NCBI RefSeq assembly: GCF_900129085.1
Contig: NZ_FQUF01000014.1
Span: 1 to 62,493 of the forward strand
Direction: 5' to 3'
DNA: 62,493 nt
From: Atopostipes suicloacalis DSM 15692
Lineage (GTDB): Bacteria > Bacillota > Bacilli > Lactobacillales > Carnobacteriaceae_A
Both the position numbers and the translations under genes were made by a program. The notes beneath the pieces are model-generated. The model saw only the letters and a list, made by a program, of their open reading frames with translations. It searched no databases and was not told where the DNA came from. Position 1 is the stretch's first letter, and every line of letters begins with the position of its first letter. Positions 18,927-28,410 of the stretch are shown here, piece by piece.

Positions 18927-19769
18927 TTATTTGCTACGTTTTTTCTTACGACGTCCACGTACAATTAATTTATCTGATTTTTTCTTACGACGAGTAATCT
19001 TACCAAGAGTAGGTTTACCCCATGGTGACATTGGACTTGGCATACCGATTCCGGTTTTACCTTCCCCACCACCGTGTGGGTGATCGTTAGGGTTCATTGC
19101 AGATCCTCGTACAGCTGGTCTTTTACCTAACCAACGATTACGTCCTGCTTTACCAATCGTTACTAACTCATGTTGTTCGTTACCGACAGTACCTATTGTT
19201 GCACGGCAAGAAGCTAAGATTAAACGGTTTTCTCCTGAACTTAAACGTACAAGAACGTATTTACCTTCTTTACCTAATACTTGTGCTGAACCACCAGCTG
19301 AACGAACGAGTTGTCCACCTCTACCAGGTTTTAATTCGATATTATGAACGAATGTACCCACTGGAATATTTACTAATGGAAGTGCATTCCCTGTTCTAAT
19401 ATCTACATCTTCACCTGATATAATTTCTTGTCCAACTTGAATTCCTCTAGGTGCTAAAATATATGTTTTAACTCCATCTTCATATTGAATTAAGGAAATA
19501 TTTGCTGAACGGTTTGGATCATATTCAATCGTTTTAACAATACCGCGAACTCCATCTTTTTGACGTTTGAAGTCAACTACACGATATTGGTGCTTGTGGC
19601 CACCGCCGTGATGACGGGTCGTGATTCTACCTTGATGATTACGGCCTGCTCTTTTAGGATTCTTAACAAGTAGTGATTTTTCAGGTTTGTTAGTAGTAAT
19701 TTCTGAAAAGTCTAAACCTGTCATATTACGTCGACCGTTTGAAGTAGGTTTATAATTCTTAATAGCCAC
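18927..19769 (-). CDS. rplB: 50S ribosomal protein L2
   Basis: 280 residues. [17 protein letters not shown], the RNA-binding OB/SH3 core ([17 protein letters not shown]), and [18 protein letters not shown] near residues 225-245, with the conserved His near the peptidyl transferase centre. The C-terminus is very basic. L2 is needed for subunit association. Gaps of 48 bases to rpsS and 61 to rplW hold no gene. Confidence 0.98.
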   Translation of the reverse strand: MAIKNYKPTSNGRRNMTGLDFSEITTNKPEKSLLVKNPKRAGRNHQGRITTRHHGGGHKHQYRVVDFKRQKDGVRGIVKTIEYDPNRSANISLIQYEDGVKTYILAPRGIQVGQEIISGEDVDIRTGNALPLVNIPVGTFVHNIELKPGRGGQLVRSAGGSAQVLGKEGKYVLVRLSSGENRLILASCRATIGTVGNEQHELVTIGKAGRNRWLGKRPAVRGSAMNPNDHPHGGGEGKTGIGMPSPMSPWGKPTLGKITRRKKKSDKLIVRGRRKKKRSK

Positions 19770-19830
19770 TATTTTCCCCTCCTTATATTTCGTTACTTGA
19801 TTTTTTAGTTATTTACTATCGTTCAATGAA

Positions 19831-20130
19831 TTATTCTTCATCATTGCTTTCGCCAAAGATTTCAATGTCTGCTGAAGCTTCTGTTAAAGTAACAATTGCT
19901 TTTTTGCGGCTCTTTTTGTAGCCTTGGTAGCGTCCCATGTTTTTTGGCTTGCGAGCAGTGTTTATTACGTTAACTTTCTTAACGTCTACATCAAACAATT
20001 CTTCAATTGCATGTTTGATATGAGATCTATTAGCTCGTGGATCAACGATGAATGTATATTTTTTGTCATCCATATCAAATACAGATTGTTCTGTGATGAC
20101 TGGACGAATAATGATATCACGTGCATCCAT
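19831..20130 (-). CDS. rplW: 50S ribosomal protein L23
   Basis: 99 residues. RDIIIRPVITEQSVFDMDDK and KYTFIVDPRANRSHIKHAIE are conserved. L23 sits at the tunnel exit and docks trigger factor and SRP. The ATG overlaps the rplD stop by one base (TAATG), so the two genes are coupled. The C-terminal end EIFGESNDEE is slightly acidic. Confidence 0.97.
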   Translation of the reverse strand: MDARDIIIRPVITEQSVFDMDDKKYTFIVDPRANRSHIKHAIEELFDVDVKKVNVINTARKPKNMGRYQGYKKSRKKAIVTLTEASADIEIFGESNDEE

Positions 20131-20753
20131 TATTGAAGAGCCCCCTCTAATTCTTCTAGAGCTGTTTGTGTAATTAATAAGTAGTCATGTGCTACTACAT
20201 CTAATACTGAAACATTATCTGAAGAAACAATTTTTACGTTTGGAATGTTTCGAGCAGATTTAAAGATGTTTTCATTCGTATTTTCTAATACGAGTAGTAC
20301 TTTTTTATCTACTTCTAAATTATCTAAGATTGCTCTGAAGTCTTTTGTTTTTGGTGTGTCTAGTGTTAATGAGTCAACAACAATCAATTCTTCATCTAGT
20401 ACCTTTTGAGAAAGGACAGATTTGATTGCTAGACGACGAGATTTTCTTGATACTTTGTAACCATATGATCGAGGAGTAGGTCCGAAAACAACTCCACCAC
20501 CACGCCATTGTGGAGAACGGATAGATCCGTGACGAGCACGTCCTGTACCTTTTTGACGCCATGGCTTTTTACCACCACCACGTACGGCACTTCTATTCTT
20601 CACTGCATGTGTTCCTTGTCTTTGTGTAGCTTGTTGATTTGTAACTACATCAAACACAACGTTATCATTTGGTTCAATACCAAAAACTTCATCGTTTAAT
20701 ACGACTTCACCAGCGGTTGTTCCATCTTGTTTTAATAAGTCTACAGTTGGCAT
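20130..20753 (-). CDS. rplD: 50S ribosomal protein L4
   Basis: 207 residues. The extended loop has [19 protein letters not shown] and lines the exit tunnel, where macrolide-resistance changes can map; it looks unaltered. [20 protein letters not shown] is conserved. In E. coli L4 represses the S10 operon; whether it acts on the leader at 21810-22014 here is unknown. Confidence 0.97.
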   Translation of the reverse strand: MPTVDLLKQDGTTAGEVVLNDEVFGIEPNDNVVFDVVTNQQATQRQGTHAVKNRSAVRGGGKKPWRQKGTGRARHGSIRSPQWRGGGVVFGPTPRSYGYKVSRKSRRLAIKSVLSQKVLDEELIVVDSLTLDTPKTKDFRAILDNLEVDKKVLLVLENTNENIFKSARNIPNVKIVSSDNVSVLDVVAHDYLLITQTALEELEGALQ

Positions 20754-20774
20754 GTGTCAAATCCCCCTTCCAGA

Positions 20775-21410
20775 TTAGTTGTCAGCTTTTACTGCTGATT
20801 TGATTTCGACAAATGATTTTTTAGCTCCAGGTACATTACCTTTTACTAAAAGAACATTTTTCTCTGTGTCTACTTGAACAATTTCAAGATTTTGAATAGT
20901 GATTTTATCTCCACCCATTTGCCCAGGTAATTTTTTACCTTTACGAACGCGTCCGGGTGTTGCTGCTGCACTCATTGCCCCAACTCGACGATGGTAACGT
21001 GAACCGTGTGTTTCTGGCCCGCGAGATTGGTTATGGCGCTTGATGTTTCCTTGGTATCCTTTACCTTTTGAAGTACCAGTAACATCAACAGTATCTCCTG
21101 CTTCGAATAATTCTACAGTTAATTCAGTTCCAACTTCTACCTCTCCAAGCTCAGCATCGCGAATTTCCTTAACGAAGCGCTTAGGAGCGGTATCTGCTTT
21201 TTTAACATGACCTTGTTCGGCTTGATTTGATAAAACAGCTCGTTTGTCGTCAACCCCTAATTGAACAGAGTTATATCCATCTGATTCGATAGTTTTAACT
21301 TGTAATACAGTATTTGGTTGAACTTCTAAGACTGTTACAGGAACTAAAAGTCCTGATTCATCAAAAATTTGTGTCATACCGATTTTTTTCCCTAAGATTC
21401 CTTTGGTCAT
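20775..21410 (-). CDS. rplC: 50S ribosomal protein L3
   Basis: 211 residues. [18 protein letters not shown] at the start; [16 protein letters not shown] in the middle; and [18 protein letters not shown] in the extension that approaches the peptidyl transferase centre. It is an early 50S assembly protein. It follows rpsJ by 90 bases, and I see no separate promoter in the gap. Confidence 0.97.
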   Translation of the reverse strand: MTKGILGKKIGMTQIFDESGLLVPVTVLEVQPNTVLQVKTIESDGYNSVQLGVDDKRAVLSNQAEQGHVKKADTAPKRFVKEIRDAELGEVEVGTELTVELFEAGDTVDVTGTSKGKGYQGNIKRHNQSRGPETHGSRYHRRVGAMSAAATPGRVRKGKKLPGQMGGDKITIQNLEIVQVDTEKNVLLVKGNVPGAKKSFVEIKSAVKADN

Positions 21411-21500
21411 GAGTACACCTCCATTATAATTTAAGTTTTTTTATTTATTTAGTGCTTATAATTTCAAAAGATTAAGCAAATAATCTTGGGTAAAACATTT

Positions 21501-21809
21501 TTATAGTTTGATTTCGATATCTACACCAGATGGTAAGTCCAATTTAGTTAAAGCATCAACTGTTTTTGGTGTTGGATTCAAAATATCTACCAAGCGTTTG
21601 TGTGTACGCATTTCAAATTGTTCACGTGAGTCTTTGTACATATGTGGTGAACGGATAACGGTAAATACTTCTCGTTCTGTTGGCAAAGGAACTGGTCCAG
21701 CGATTGTTGCACCTGTTCTTTCTGCTGTATCTACAATTTTTTGTGCTGATTGATCTAGCACTCCGTGTTCATAAGCTTTCAAGCGAATACGAATTTTTTG
21801 TTTAGCCAT
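21501..21809 (-). CDS. rpsJ: 30S ribosomal protein S10
   Basis: 102 residues from the ATG at 21809 ([20 protein letters not shown]). The frame is open upstream into the GC-rich leader, but AAGGAGG eight bases before this ATG and family length decide the start. [19 protein letters not shown] and the C-terminal SGVDIEIKL are conserved. S10 is also NusE, the partner of NusB and NusG in transcription-translation coupling. First gene of the cluster. Confidence 0.97.
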   Translation of the reverse strand: MAKQKIRIRLKAYEHGVLDQSAQKIVDTAERTGATIAGPVPLPTEREVFTVIRSPHMYKDSREQFEMRTHKRLVDILNPTPKTVDALTKLDLPSGVDIEIKL

Positions 21810-22014
21810 GATTTTCCCTCCTTCGTTTATTTTATAATAAACATAGCTCTGCGAGAATTCCCACCGCGCTCGTTCATGGCAACGCGTCCGAGCGTGTCGC
21901 AACCTCTCACTTCATTGCCTTGTTTTGCTTCTAAATGGGGGTATAAATCCACTCAAATGAGTGTTCTTACAAAAATTATACCCTTTTTGGGTATATGGAC
22001 CCCTTATTAGACAC
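21810..22014 (-). promoter_or_regulatory. Structured leader of the S10 operon
   Basis: About 205 bases of leader RNA precede rpsJ. In order it can form TATACCC-AAAAA-GGGTATA (21995-21976) followed by ATTTTTG, a palindromic hairpin CACTCATTTGAGTG (21963-21950), then TTATACCC (21946-21939) that can instead pair with the same GGGTATAA. A GC-rich block near 21845-21900 can pair CGCTCG with CGAGCG. The two pairings of GGGTATAA exclude each other, as in attenuators. I do not recognise a named family. Confidence 0.55.
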
Positions 22015-22021
22015 ATAGAAT

Positions 22022-22050
22022 AGTATACAATGATTTCCTTGATGAATCAA
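22022..22050 (-). promoter_or_regulatory. Sigma-A promoter of the S10-spc-alpha cluster
   Basis: Minus strand TTGATT (22050-22045), 17 bases, TATACT (22027-22022). A second TATAAT at 21980-21975 has no matching -35 and lies inside the leader hairpin. Confidence 0.8.
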
Positions 22051-22068
22051 GCTTTATTTGTTATTTAT

Positions 22069-22090
22069 TCGCAAAATTGCGATTTTTTTT
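22069..22090 (+). terminator. Short plus-strand terminator-like hairpin
   Basis: TCGCAA and TTGCGA (22069-22082) form a tight hairpin followed by eight T. It lies between the divergent rpsJ promoter and the NERD gene. No plus-strand gene ends before it, so its use is unclear. Confidence 0.35.
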
Positions 22091-22239
22091 ATTTCTCTTC
22101 TGAGTAAAAAGGTTTCTTTTTGTCGGATTTTGAAAAAAATGAAGATAATTCTAAAAAAATAAAAGAAAATGCGATTTTTTTGCAAATATATATAGTAGGG
22201 GGAATTTTCCTTCAATATATTTTAAGGAGCGAATAACGG

Positions 22240-23295
22240 ATGATCGAAGTTCAAACATATGGGATAAAGGAAATGAAGAAGTACCCTAGCCTTTTAGATT
22301 TTAGTCGTATTTATACGAGGAGAATGAAAATATCGAATAAAGAATGTTATCTCTATAAGATCAAAGAGGCTGGGCTTGCTGGCGAAGATACGGTTGTAGA
22401 TTATATTAAACGATTTGGATGTGAGCATTGGATTGTGATAAGAAATATGTGGTTTGATGATTTCGGTCGCTGTGAGAATGACCTCACGCTGATTACGAAT
22501 ACTCATTGTTATGTTTTTGAAGTTAAAAATTATGATCATAAATATACACATAATAACGGAGTATGTCGAGTCAAAGATAAAAAGGTGAAAAACAGTCCGG
22601 TTGCTCAGGCTCGAAAGAACTTTTTGAACTTGAAGAAAATTTGCCGAGAGTTTTCACCTCATATTCAGGTTAAAGGGGCGTTAGTTTTAGTCGCGATTGA
22701 CCAGGAGGTGGATATTCAATCTTCTGTTGAAGATATTGAAGTGATATTGAGGAACGACTTGCGTAAATATATTCGTGGTATTGCTGAGGAAGAGCGGAAG
22801 GCTCAGCAATATGAATATATAGATAAAAAGGGACTCATTCAGTATCTAGAGCAGTATGAAATTTTAAATCCGAATCAAGCTAGAGCTATTACAGATGATG
22901 AAATGGTAAAGCTTCGTAAAGGGATCTGTTGTGCTAATTGTGGGAGTTTTGATTTGAATTTTAATAATCGTGAAAAATATGTTAAATGTGCTTGCGGCTT
23001 CCATGAGCCCCGTGAAGAGGCTATTTTACGAACTATTTGTGAATATAGCGTCTTACGTTCTGATAAACATTTAACGAGGAAAGAGTTGCTCAATTTCTTT
23101 GATGGGCAGGTTTCTCATGTCACACTATCAAATATTTTAAATAAGCATTTTGAAAAACAGAATAATGGAAAATATACCTATTATACAAATATGAAATTAC
23201 CTATAGATAAAATTCGTCACCACTTTAAGCTAACTTTACCCAGAATTCATTATATGAATGATCAAGATTATAAAATCTATATACAAAATAAATAA
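22240..23295 (+). CDS. NERD-domain (nuclease-related) protein with zinc ribbon
   Basis: 351 residues. An N-terminal NERD domain is visible at about 45-160: AGLAGEDTVVDYI, VIRNMWFDDFGRCENDLTLI and CYVFEVKNYDHKYT contain the Glu-Asp and E-x-K pattern of restriction-endonuclease-like folds. A zinc ribbon follows near 228-250 (CCANCGSF … KCACG). The C-terminal 90 residues look like a small helical or winged-helix region. Function is unknown; NERD proteins are suspected DNA-processing enzymes. The start has AAGGAG upstream. It is opposite to its ribosomal neighbours and breaks the tuf-rpsJ order. Five tandem repeats start directly at its stop. Confidence 0.8.
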   Translation: MIEVQTYGIKEMKKYPSLLDFSRIYTRRMKISNKECYLYKIKEAGLAGEDTVVDYIKRFGCEHWIVIRNMWFDDFGRCENDLTLITNTHCYVFEVKNYDHKYTHNNGVCRVKDKKVKNSPVAQARKNFLNLKKICREFSPHIQVKGALVLVAIDQEVDIQSSVEDIEVILRNDLRKYIRGIAEEERKAQQYEYIDKKGLIQYLEQYEILNPNQARAITDDEMVKLRKGICCANCGSFDLNFNNREKYVKCACGFHEPREEAILRTICEYSVLRSDKHLTRKELLNFFDGQVSHVTLSNILNKHFEKQNNGKYTYYTNMKLPIDKIRHHFKLTLPRIHYMNDQDYKIYIQNK

Positions 23296-23502
23296 GACCA
23301 GCGGGTTGGTTAAAGATAATTGGAGTGTATTGACGTGAGAACCAGCTTGGTTAAAGATAATCGAAATGTCTTAACGTGAGAACCATCTTGGTTAAAGATA
23401 ATCGAAATAACTTGACGCAAGAACCAGCTTGGTTAAAGATAATCGAAATGTCTTAACGTGAGAACCATCTTGGTTAAAGATAATTGAAATATCTTAACGC
23501 AA
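23296..23502. repeat. Five tandem copies of a 41-bp repeat
   Basis: Units: 23296-23338 (43 bp, diverged), 23339-23379, 23380-23420, 23421-23461 and 23462-23502. Units 2 and 4 are identical. Units 3 and 5 resemble each other most, giving an 82-bp higher-order repeat. Each unit has the dyad AACCA-(GCT or TCT)-TGGTT at 23340, 23381, 23422 and 23463, followed by AAAGATAATCGAAAT. The copies abut without spacers, so this is not CRISPR. 41 bp is close to four helical turns, which would place the dyads on one face of the DNA. Confidence 0.9.
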
Positions 23503-23524
23503 GAGTACCTTTCACCATAAGAAC

Positions 23525-23585
23525 ATCAAAAAAAGCCTTGCACTCTGTATCATTACGATACAAAGTAGCAAGGCTTATTTTAATC
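23525..23585. terminator. Bidirectional terminator between the NERD gene and tuf
   Basis: AAGCCTTGC (23533-23541) pairs with GCAAGGCTT (23568-23576), with an inner GTATC/GATAC stem. A run of A on the left gives a T tract for tuf (minus), and ATTTTAATCTTT on the right can serve the plus strand. Confidence 0.85.
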
Positions 23586-23623
23586 TTTAAGTTTTAAGCT
23601 GTTAACGATCAATCTATAACGAA

Positions 23624-24805
23624 TTATAGAATTTCTGTTACAACTCCAGCACCAACTGTACGTCCACCTTCACGAATTGTGAAACGTGTACCTTCTTCAA
23701 CAGCGATAGGTGCGATTAATTCTACAGTCATTTCTGTATCGTCACCAGGCATAACCATTTCCGTTCCTTCTGGTAAGTCTACAACTCCTGTAACGTCAGT
23801 TGTACGGAAGTAGAACTGAGGACGGTAGTTAGTAAAGAATGGAGTATGACGTCCACCTTCTTCTTTAGACAATACATAAACTTGACCTTTGAATTTTGAA
23901 TGTGGGTTAATTGAACCTGGTTGTGCTAAAACTTGTCCACGTTCAATGTCTTCACGTGAAAGACCACGTAATAATGCACCAATGTTATCTCCAGCTTCAG
24001 CGAAGTCTAACATTTTACGGAACATTTCTACACCAGTAACAGTTGTTTTAGCTGTATCTTTAATACCTACAACTTCAACTTCGTCACCAACAGAAACTTT
24101 ACCTTGTTCAACACGTCCAGTAGCAACAGTACCACGACCAGAGATTGAGAATACGTCCTCAACTGGCATTAAGAATGGTTTGCTGTCGTCACGTTCTGGT
24201 AATGGAATATATTCATCAATAGTATCCATTAATTCAAGGATTTTAGCTTCGTATTCTTCGTCGCCTTCTAAAGCTTTTAGAGCTGAACCAGCGATTACTG
24301 GAGTGTCGTCACCTGGATAGTCGTATTCTGTTAATAAGTCACGAACTTCCATTTCAACTAATTCTACTAATTCTTCGTCATCTACCATATCTAATTTGTT
24401 TAAGAAAACAACGATATATGGAATACCAACTTGACGAGATAATAGGATATGCTCACGAGTTTGTGGCATTGGACCATCAGCTGCAGAAACAACTAAGATC
24501 GCACCGTCCATTTGAGCAGCACCAGTGATCATGTTTTTAACGTAGTCCGCGTGCCCTGGAGCATCGATATGTGCATAGTGACGGTTTTCTGTTTCATATT
24601 CAACGTGTGAAGTTGAGATTGTAATTCCACGTTCTTTTTCTTCAGAAGCCCCATCAATTGAATCATAAGCTTGAGCGTCTGCTAAGCCTTTTTTAGCTAA
24701 TACGTTTGTAATAGCTGCTGTTAAAGTAGTTTTACCATGGTCAACGTGTCCGATTGTACCAATATTCATATGTGGTTTCGTACGTTCAAATTTCTCTTTT
24801 CCCAT
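23624..24805 (-). CDS. tuf: Elongation factor Tu
   Basis: 393 residues from the ATG at 24805 ([19 protein letters not shown]); the frame continues upstream without similarity. G1 is [10 protein letters not shown]2 lies in RGITIS, G3 in DAPGHADY, G4 is NKLD and G5 is GSALKAL. Domains II and III follow in full. G3 has Ala where many bacteria have Cys (DAPGH), a known variant in lactic acid bacteria. EF-Tu delivers aminoacyl-tRNA to the ribosome. It has its own promoter in addition to read-through from fusA. Confidence 0.98.
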   Translation of the reverse strand: MGKEKFERTKPHMNIGTIGHVDHGKTTLTAAITNVLAKKGLADAQAYDSIDGASEEKERGITISTSHVEYETENRHYAHIDAPGHADYVKNMITGAAQMDGAILVVSAADGPMPQTREHILLSRQVGIPYIVVFLNKLDMVDDEELVELVEMEVRDLLTEYDYPGDDTPVIAGSALKALEGDEEYEAKILELMDTIDEYIPLPERDDSKPFLMPVEDVFSISGRGTVATGRVEQGKVSVGDEVEVVGIKDTAKTTVTGVEMFRKMLDFAEAGDNIGALLRGLSREDIERGQVLAQPGSINPHSKFKGQVYVLSKEEGGRHTPFFTNYRPQFYFRTTDVTGVVDLPEGTEMVMPGDDTEMTVELIAPIAVEEGTRFTIREGGRTVGAGVVTEIL

Positions 24806-24878
24806 TTTAAAAATGTCCTCCTTAAGGATTTTAAATTTTAATTTTATTTGGTAGATATTTCTATCCATACCTTTAATC

Positions 24879-24907
24879 ATTATACTGACATAGCTAGATG
24901 AAATCAA
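24879..24907 (-). promoter_or_regulatory. Sigma-A promoter of tuf
   Basis: Minus strand TTGATT (24907-24902), 17 bases, TATAAT (24884-24879), in the 184-base gap between fusA and tuf. It gives a leader of about 65 bases. Confidence 0.8.
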
Positions 24908-24989
24908 ATATTAATATACCCTTTTTCACCCAACTACGCAGTGTTTTATTTGATTAATTGATCAAATAATTATGAAAGAATAAATGAAA

Positions 24990-27083
24990 TTATTCTTCAG
25001 AAGATCCACCATGTTTTGCAATGATTTCTTCTGCAATACTATTTGGAACAGCTTCATAATGGTCAAATTGCATTGTAAATGTTCCTCGACCTTGTGTAGC
25101 TGAACGTAAAGTTGTTGCGTAACCAAACATTTCGGATAATGGAATTGTTCCTGTAACGGTCATCGCATTTCCGTGTTGTTCTTGTCCTTCGATAGTACCA
25201 CGACGTGATGAAATATGACCCATCAAGTCTCCTAAATATTCTTCAGGAGCAGTAATATCAACAGACATCATTGGTTCTAAAATTACAGCGCCAGCTTTTT
25301 TAGCTGCTGCACGTAGAGCCATTGAAGCGGCAACCTTAAATGCTGTCTCACTCGAGTCAACATCGTGATAAGAACCATCATAAAGCTTAGCTTTAACATC
25401 GATTAATGGATAACCAGCTAAAACTCCGCCTTCCATAGATGACTCTAAACCATCTTCAACTGCTGGAATGTATTCACGCGGAACAACTCCCCCAACAATT
25501 GCATCTTCAAATTCGAAGCCTTCTCCTTCTTCAAGTGGTGAGAACTCAATCCATACGTGACCGTATTGTCCTTTACCACCAGATTGACGGATGAATTTAC
25601 CTTCTGCTTCAACTGTTTTCGTGAAGGTTTCACGATAAGAAACTTGAGGAGCTCCAACGTTTGCTTCAACTTTAAATTCGCGTTTTAGACGGTCAACAAT
25701 AACTTCAAGGTGAAGTTCACCCATACCTGAAATTAAAGTTTCACCTGTTTCGCGGTCTGTTTCAGCACGGAAAGTTGGGTCTTCTTCTGCAAGTTTTTGT
25801 AAAGCTGTACCCATTTTATCTTGGTCTGCTTTTGTTTTAGGTTCGATTGCTACTTGGATAACTGGTTCCGGGAATTCCATAGACTCTAAAATGACTGGTG
25901 AGTCTTCAGCACATAAAGTATCACCCGTAGCTGTATCTTTTAATCCTACCGCTGCAGCAATATCTCCTGAAAATACCTCAGGAATTTCTTGACGGTGATT
26001 TGCGTGCATTTGTAGGATACGTCCAACACGTTCACGGTTGTCTTTAGTCGCATTTAATACATATGACCCTGCTTCTAATGTACCAGAGTACACACGGAAG
26101 AAAGTTAGACGACCAACAAATGGGTCTGTCATTACTTTAAATGCTAATGCTGAGAATGGCCCGCTATCATCTGCAGGACGTTCAATCGTTTCTTCTGGGT
26201 TGTCCGCAGAATGTCCTTGAATCGCGTGAACTTCTACCGGTGAAGGTAAATAGTCAACGACAGCATCTAATAAAGGTTGTACCCCTTTATTTTTGAAAGC
26301 TGAACCAACAAGAACCGGATAAAATTCAACATCAAGTGTTGCTTGACGAATACCATTTTTTAGTTCTTCTAAAGTGATTTCTTCACCTTCAAGGTATTTC
26401 ATCATTAATTCATCATCTAATTCAGCAACAGATTCAACTAAGTTCTCACGATATTCTGTTGCTTGGTCTAGATATTCTTCAGGAATTTCTTCAATTGTAA
26501 CTTCTTGACCCATTTCATCATGATAAATAATTGCATTCATGTTTACTAAGTCAATAATTCCTTCAAATTGATCTTCAGCACCAATTGGTAATTGGATAGG
26601 ATGAGCATTTGCTTGCATACGATCGTTTAATGTACCGGCCGCATATAAGAAGTCTGCTCCAATTTTATCCATTTTATTAATGAAGACAATTCGTGGAACG
26701 CCATAAGTTGTTGCTTGGCGCCACACTGTTTCAGTTTGTGGCTCAACACCAGATTGTGCATCAAGTACTGTAACTGCACCATCTAGTACACGTAAAGACC
26801 GCTCAACTTCAACTGTAAAGTCCACGTGTCCAGGAGTATCAATGATGTTTACACGGTGGCCTTTCCACTGAGCTGTTGTAGCAGCTGACGTAATCGTAAT
26901 ACCACGCTCTTGTTCTTGTTCCATCCAGTCCATTTGAGAAGCGCCATCATGCGTTTCACCAATTTTGTGCGTACGGCCTGTATAATACAAGATACGTTCA
27001 GTTGTGGTTGTTTTACCAGCATCAATATGAGCCATGATACCGATATTACGTGTGTTCTCCAGAGAAAATTCTCTTTTAGCCAA
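24990..27083 (-). CDS. fusA: Elongation factor G (TTG start)
   Basis: 697 residues. Start codon is TTG at 27083-27081, preceded by AAGGGGTG; the protein begins (M)[20 protein letters not shown] as in relatives. G1 [10 protein letters not shown]2 in [11 protein letters not shown]3 DTPGHVDF and G4 NKMDK are clear. Domains II-V are complete to the C-terminus [19 protein letters not shown] moves tRNA and mRNA through the ribosome. No fusidic-acid-type change was judged. It lies between rpsG and tuf. Confidence 0.97.
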   Translation of the reverse strand: MAKREFSLENTRNIGIMAHIDAGKTTTTERILYYTGRTHKIGETHDGASQMDWMEQEQERGITITSAATTAQWKGHRVNIIDTPGHVDFTVEVERSLRVLDGAVTVLDAQSGVEPQTETVWRQATTYGVPRIVFINKMDKIGADFLYAAGTLNDRMQANAHPIQLPIGAEDQFEGIIDLVNMNAIIYHDEMGQEVTIEEIPEEYLDQATEYRENLVESVAELDDELMMKYLEGEEITLEELKNGIRQATLDVEFYPVLVGSAFKNKGVQPLLDAVVDYLPSPVEVHAIQGHSADNPEETIERPADDSGPFSALAFKVMTDPFVGRLTFFRVYSGTLEAGSYVLNATKDNRERVGRILQMHANHRQEIPEVFSGDIAAAVGLKDTATGDTLCAEDSPVILESMEFPEPVIQVAIEPKTKADQDKMGTALQKLAEEDPTFRAETDRETGETLISGMGELHLEVIVDRLKREFKVEANVGAPQVSYRETFTKTVEAEGKFIRQSGGKGQYGHVWIEFSPLEEGEGFEFEDAIVGGVVPREYIPAVEDGLESSMEGGVLAGYPLIDVKAKLYDGSYHDVDSSETAFKVAASMALRAAAKKAGAVILEPMMSVDITAPEEYLGDLMGHISSRRGTIEGQEQHGNAMTVTGTIPLSEMFGYATTLRSATQGRGTFTMQFDHYEAVPNSIAEEIIAKHGGSSEE

Positions 27084-27177
27084 AATTCTACACCCCTTAT
27101 TTCTGTTTTCGTGCCCTTTTAAGGCTGTTAATATATCTGTTTGTACAATGTTTCAAATTAAAATTTCGTATTGCATC

Positions 27178-27648
27178 TTACCAACGGTAGTGTGCAAATG
27201 CTTTATTTGCTTCTGCCATTTGGTGTACTTCTTCACGACGACGAACTGCTGCACCTGTATTGTTTGCTGCGTCCATGATTTCATGAGCTAAGCGTTCATA
27301 CATAGTAGTTTCTCCGCGTAAACGTGCGTAATTAACTAACCAACGTAATGCTAAAGTTGTTCGACGTTCTGGACGTACTTCAACGGGTACTTGGTAGTTT
27401 GATCCACCAACACGGCGGGAACGTACCTCCAATACGGGCATTAAGTTTTTCAACGCCTGTTCATATACTTCCATTGGTTCATTTCCAGTTTCTTCAGCAA
27501 TAATATCAAATGCTTTATATAAGATTGTTGATGCTTTTCCACGTTTTCCATCTACCATCAAACGGTTAATCAAGCGAGTAACTAATTTTGAATCGTAAAT
27601 TGGATCTGGTATAACATCTCTTTTTGCTACGGGTCCTTTACGAGGCAT
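27178..27648 (-). CDS. rpsG: 30S ribosomal protein S7
   Basis: 156 residues from the ATG at 27648; an ATG two codons earlier is inside [49 protein letters not shown] and the end NKAFAHYRW are conserved. S7 organises the 3' major domain of 16S rRNA near the E site. It lies between rpsL and fusA. Confidence 0.97.
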   Translation of the reverse strand: MPRKGPVAKRDVIPDPIYDSKLVTRLINRLMVDGKRGKASTILYKAFDIIAEETGNEPMEVYEQALKNLMPVLEVRSRRVGGSNYQVPVEVRPERRTTLALRWLVNYARLRGETTMYERLAHEIMDAANNTGAAVRRREEVHQMAEANKAFAHYRW

Positions 27649-27697
27649 GACCATCCTCCTTTCTCGAGTATCATTAATTTTTAGTAATTAATATTTA

Positions 27698-28108
27698 TTA
27701 TTTAGGTTTTTTAGTACCGTATTTAGAACGGCTTTGTTTACGGTCAGTAACTCCAGCTGTATCTAAAGCACCACGAACTACATGATAACGTACCCCTGGC
27801 AAGTCTTTTACTCGACCACCACGAATAAGTACTACGTTATGTTCTTGTAAGTTATGTCCTTCACCAGGAATATAAGCTGTAACTTCAATTTGGTTAGACA
27901 AACGAACACGTGCATATTTACGTAAAGCTGAGTTAGGTTTTCTAGGAGTCATTGTCCCAACACGAGTACAAACACCACGTTTTTGTGGAGATAACACTCG
28001 AGTAGATTCGCGTTTTAGTGTATTATATCCTCTATTTAACGCAAGTGACTCAGATTTTTTTGTTTTACTCTTACGAGGTTTACGAACTAATTGATTAATT
28101 GTAGGCAT
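27698..28108 (-). CDS. rpsL: 30S ribosomal protein S12
   Basis: 136 residues. [20 protein letters not shown] at the start. The decoding-centre loops [11 protein letters not shown] and [13 protein letters not shown] keep the Lys residues whose replacement gives streptomycin resistance, so the sequence predicts a sensitive allele. First gene of rpsL-rpsG-fusA, about 180 bases after its promoter. Confidence 0.98.
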   Translation of the reverse strand: MPTINQLVRKPRKSKTKKSESLALNRGYNTLKRESTRVLSPQKRGVCTRVGTMTPRKPNSALRKYARVRLSNQIEVTAYIPGEGHNLQEHNVVLIRGGRVKDLPGVRYHVVRGALDTAGVTDRKQSRSKYGTKKPK

Positions 28109-28287
28109 CTATTGTTTCCCTCCCTTTCCATAATTTCAAGTCCACACATCCAGACGTATCGCACTAGACAAAAAATTATTAAACCGCATAGTCATGCGAT
28201 TCTCTCGTGTGTAGATCTTCGCTTTTTCTTTGAAAGTCTATCATCGAAATAATTACGAGAATAGCGGCTTTCCAAATGAAAAGCACC
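28109..28287 (-). promoter_or_regulatory. Structured leader of rpsL
   Basis: TCTACACA (28215-28208) can pair with TGTGTGGA (28148-28141), closing a domain that contains AATCGCAT-GACT-ATGCGGTT (about 28201-28182). The inner hairpin is followed by TAATAATTTTTTG, so it could act as an attenuator. No named family is recognised. Confidence 0.45.
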
Positions 28288-28293
28288 TTTAGA

Positions 28294-28322
28294 ATAATAT
28301 CATTCTTTCTCATTCCTGTCAA
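28294..28322 (-). promoter_or_regulatory. Sigma-A promoter of the str operon
   Basis: Minus strand TTGACA (28322-28317), 17 bases, TATTAT (28299-28294). It lies just beyond the rpoC terminator, so the str genes are expressed apart from rpoBC. Confidence 0.85.
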
Positions 28323-28354
28323 CACATACTTACTTTTTAAGAACATTTTTTAAT

Positions 28355-28406
28355 AAAAATATTTTTAGCAAAGGAGTAAGAATTCCACCTTACTCCTTGC
28401 TAAAAA
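28355..28406 (-). terminator. Intrinsic terminator of rpoBC
   Basis: TTTTTAGCAA(A)GGAGTAAG at 28362-28380 pairs with CTTACTCCTTGCTAAAAA at 28389-28406, and a T-rich stretch follows on the minus strand. It starts four bases after the rpoC stop. Confidence 0.9.
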
Positions 28407-28410
28407 TTGA

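Noticed and set aside
23296-23502. CRISPR array
   Set aside because: The repeats abut directly with no spacers, and no cas genes are present.
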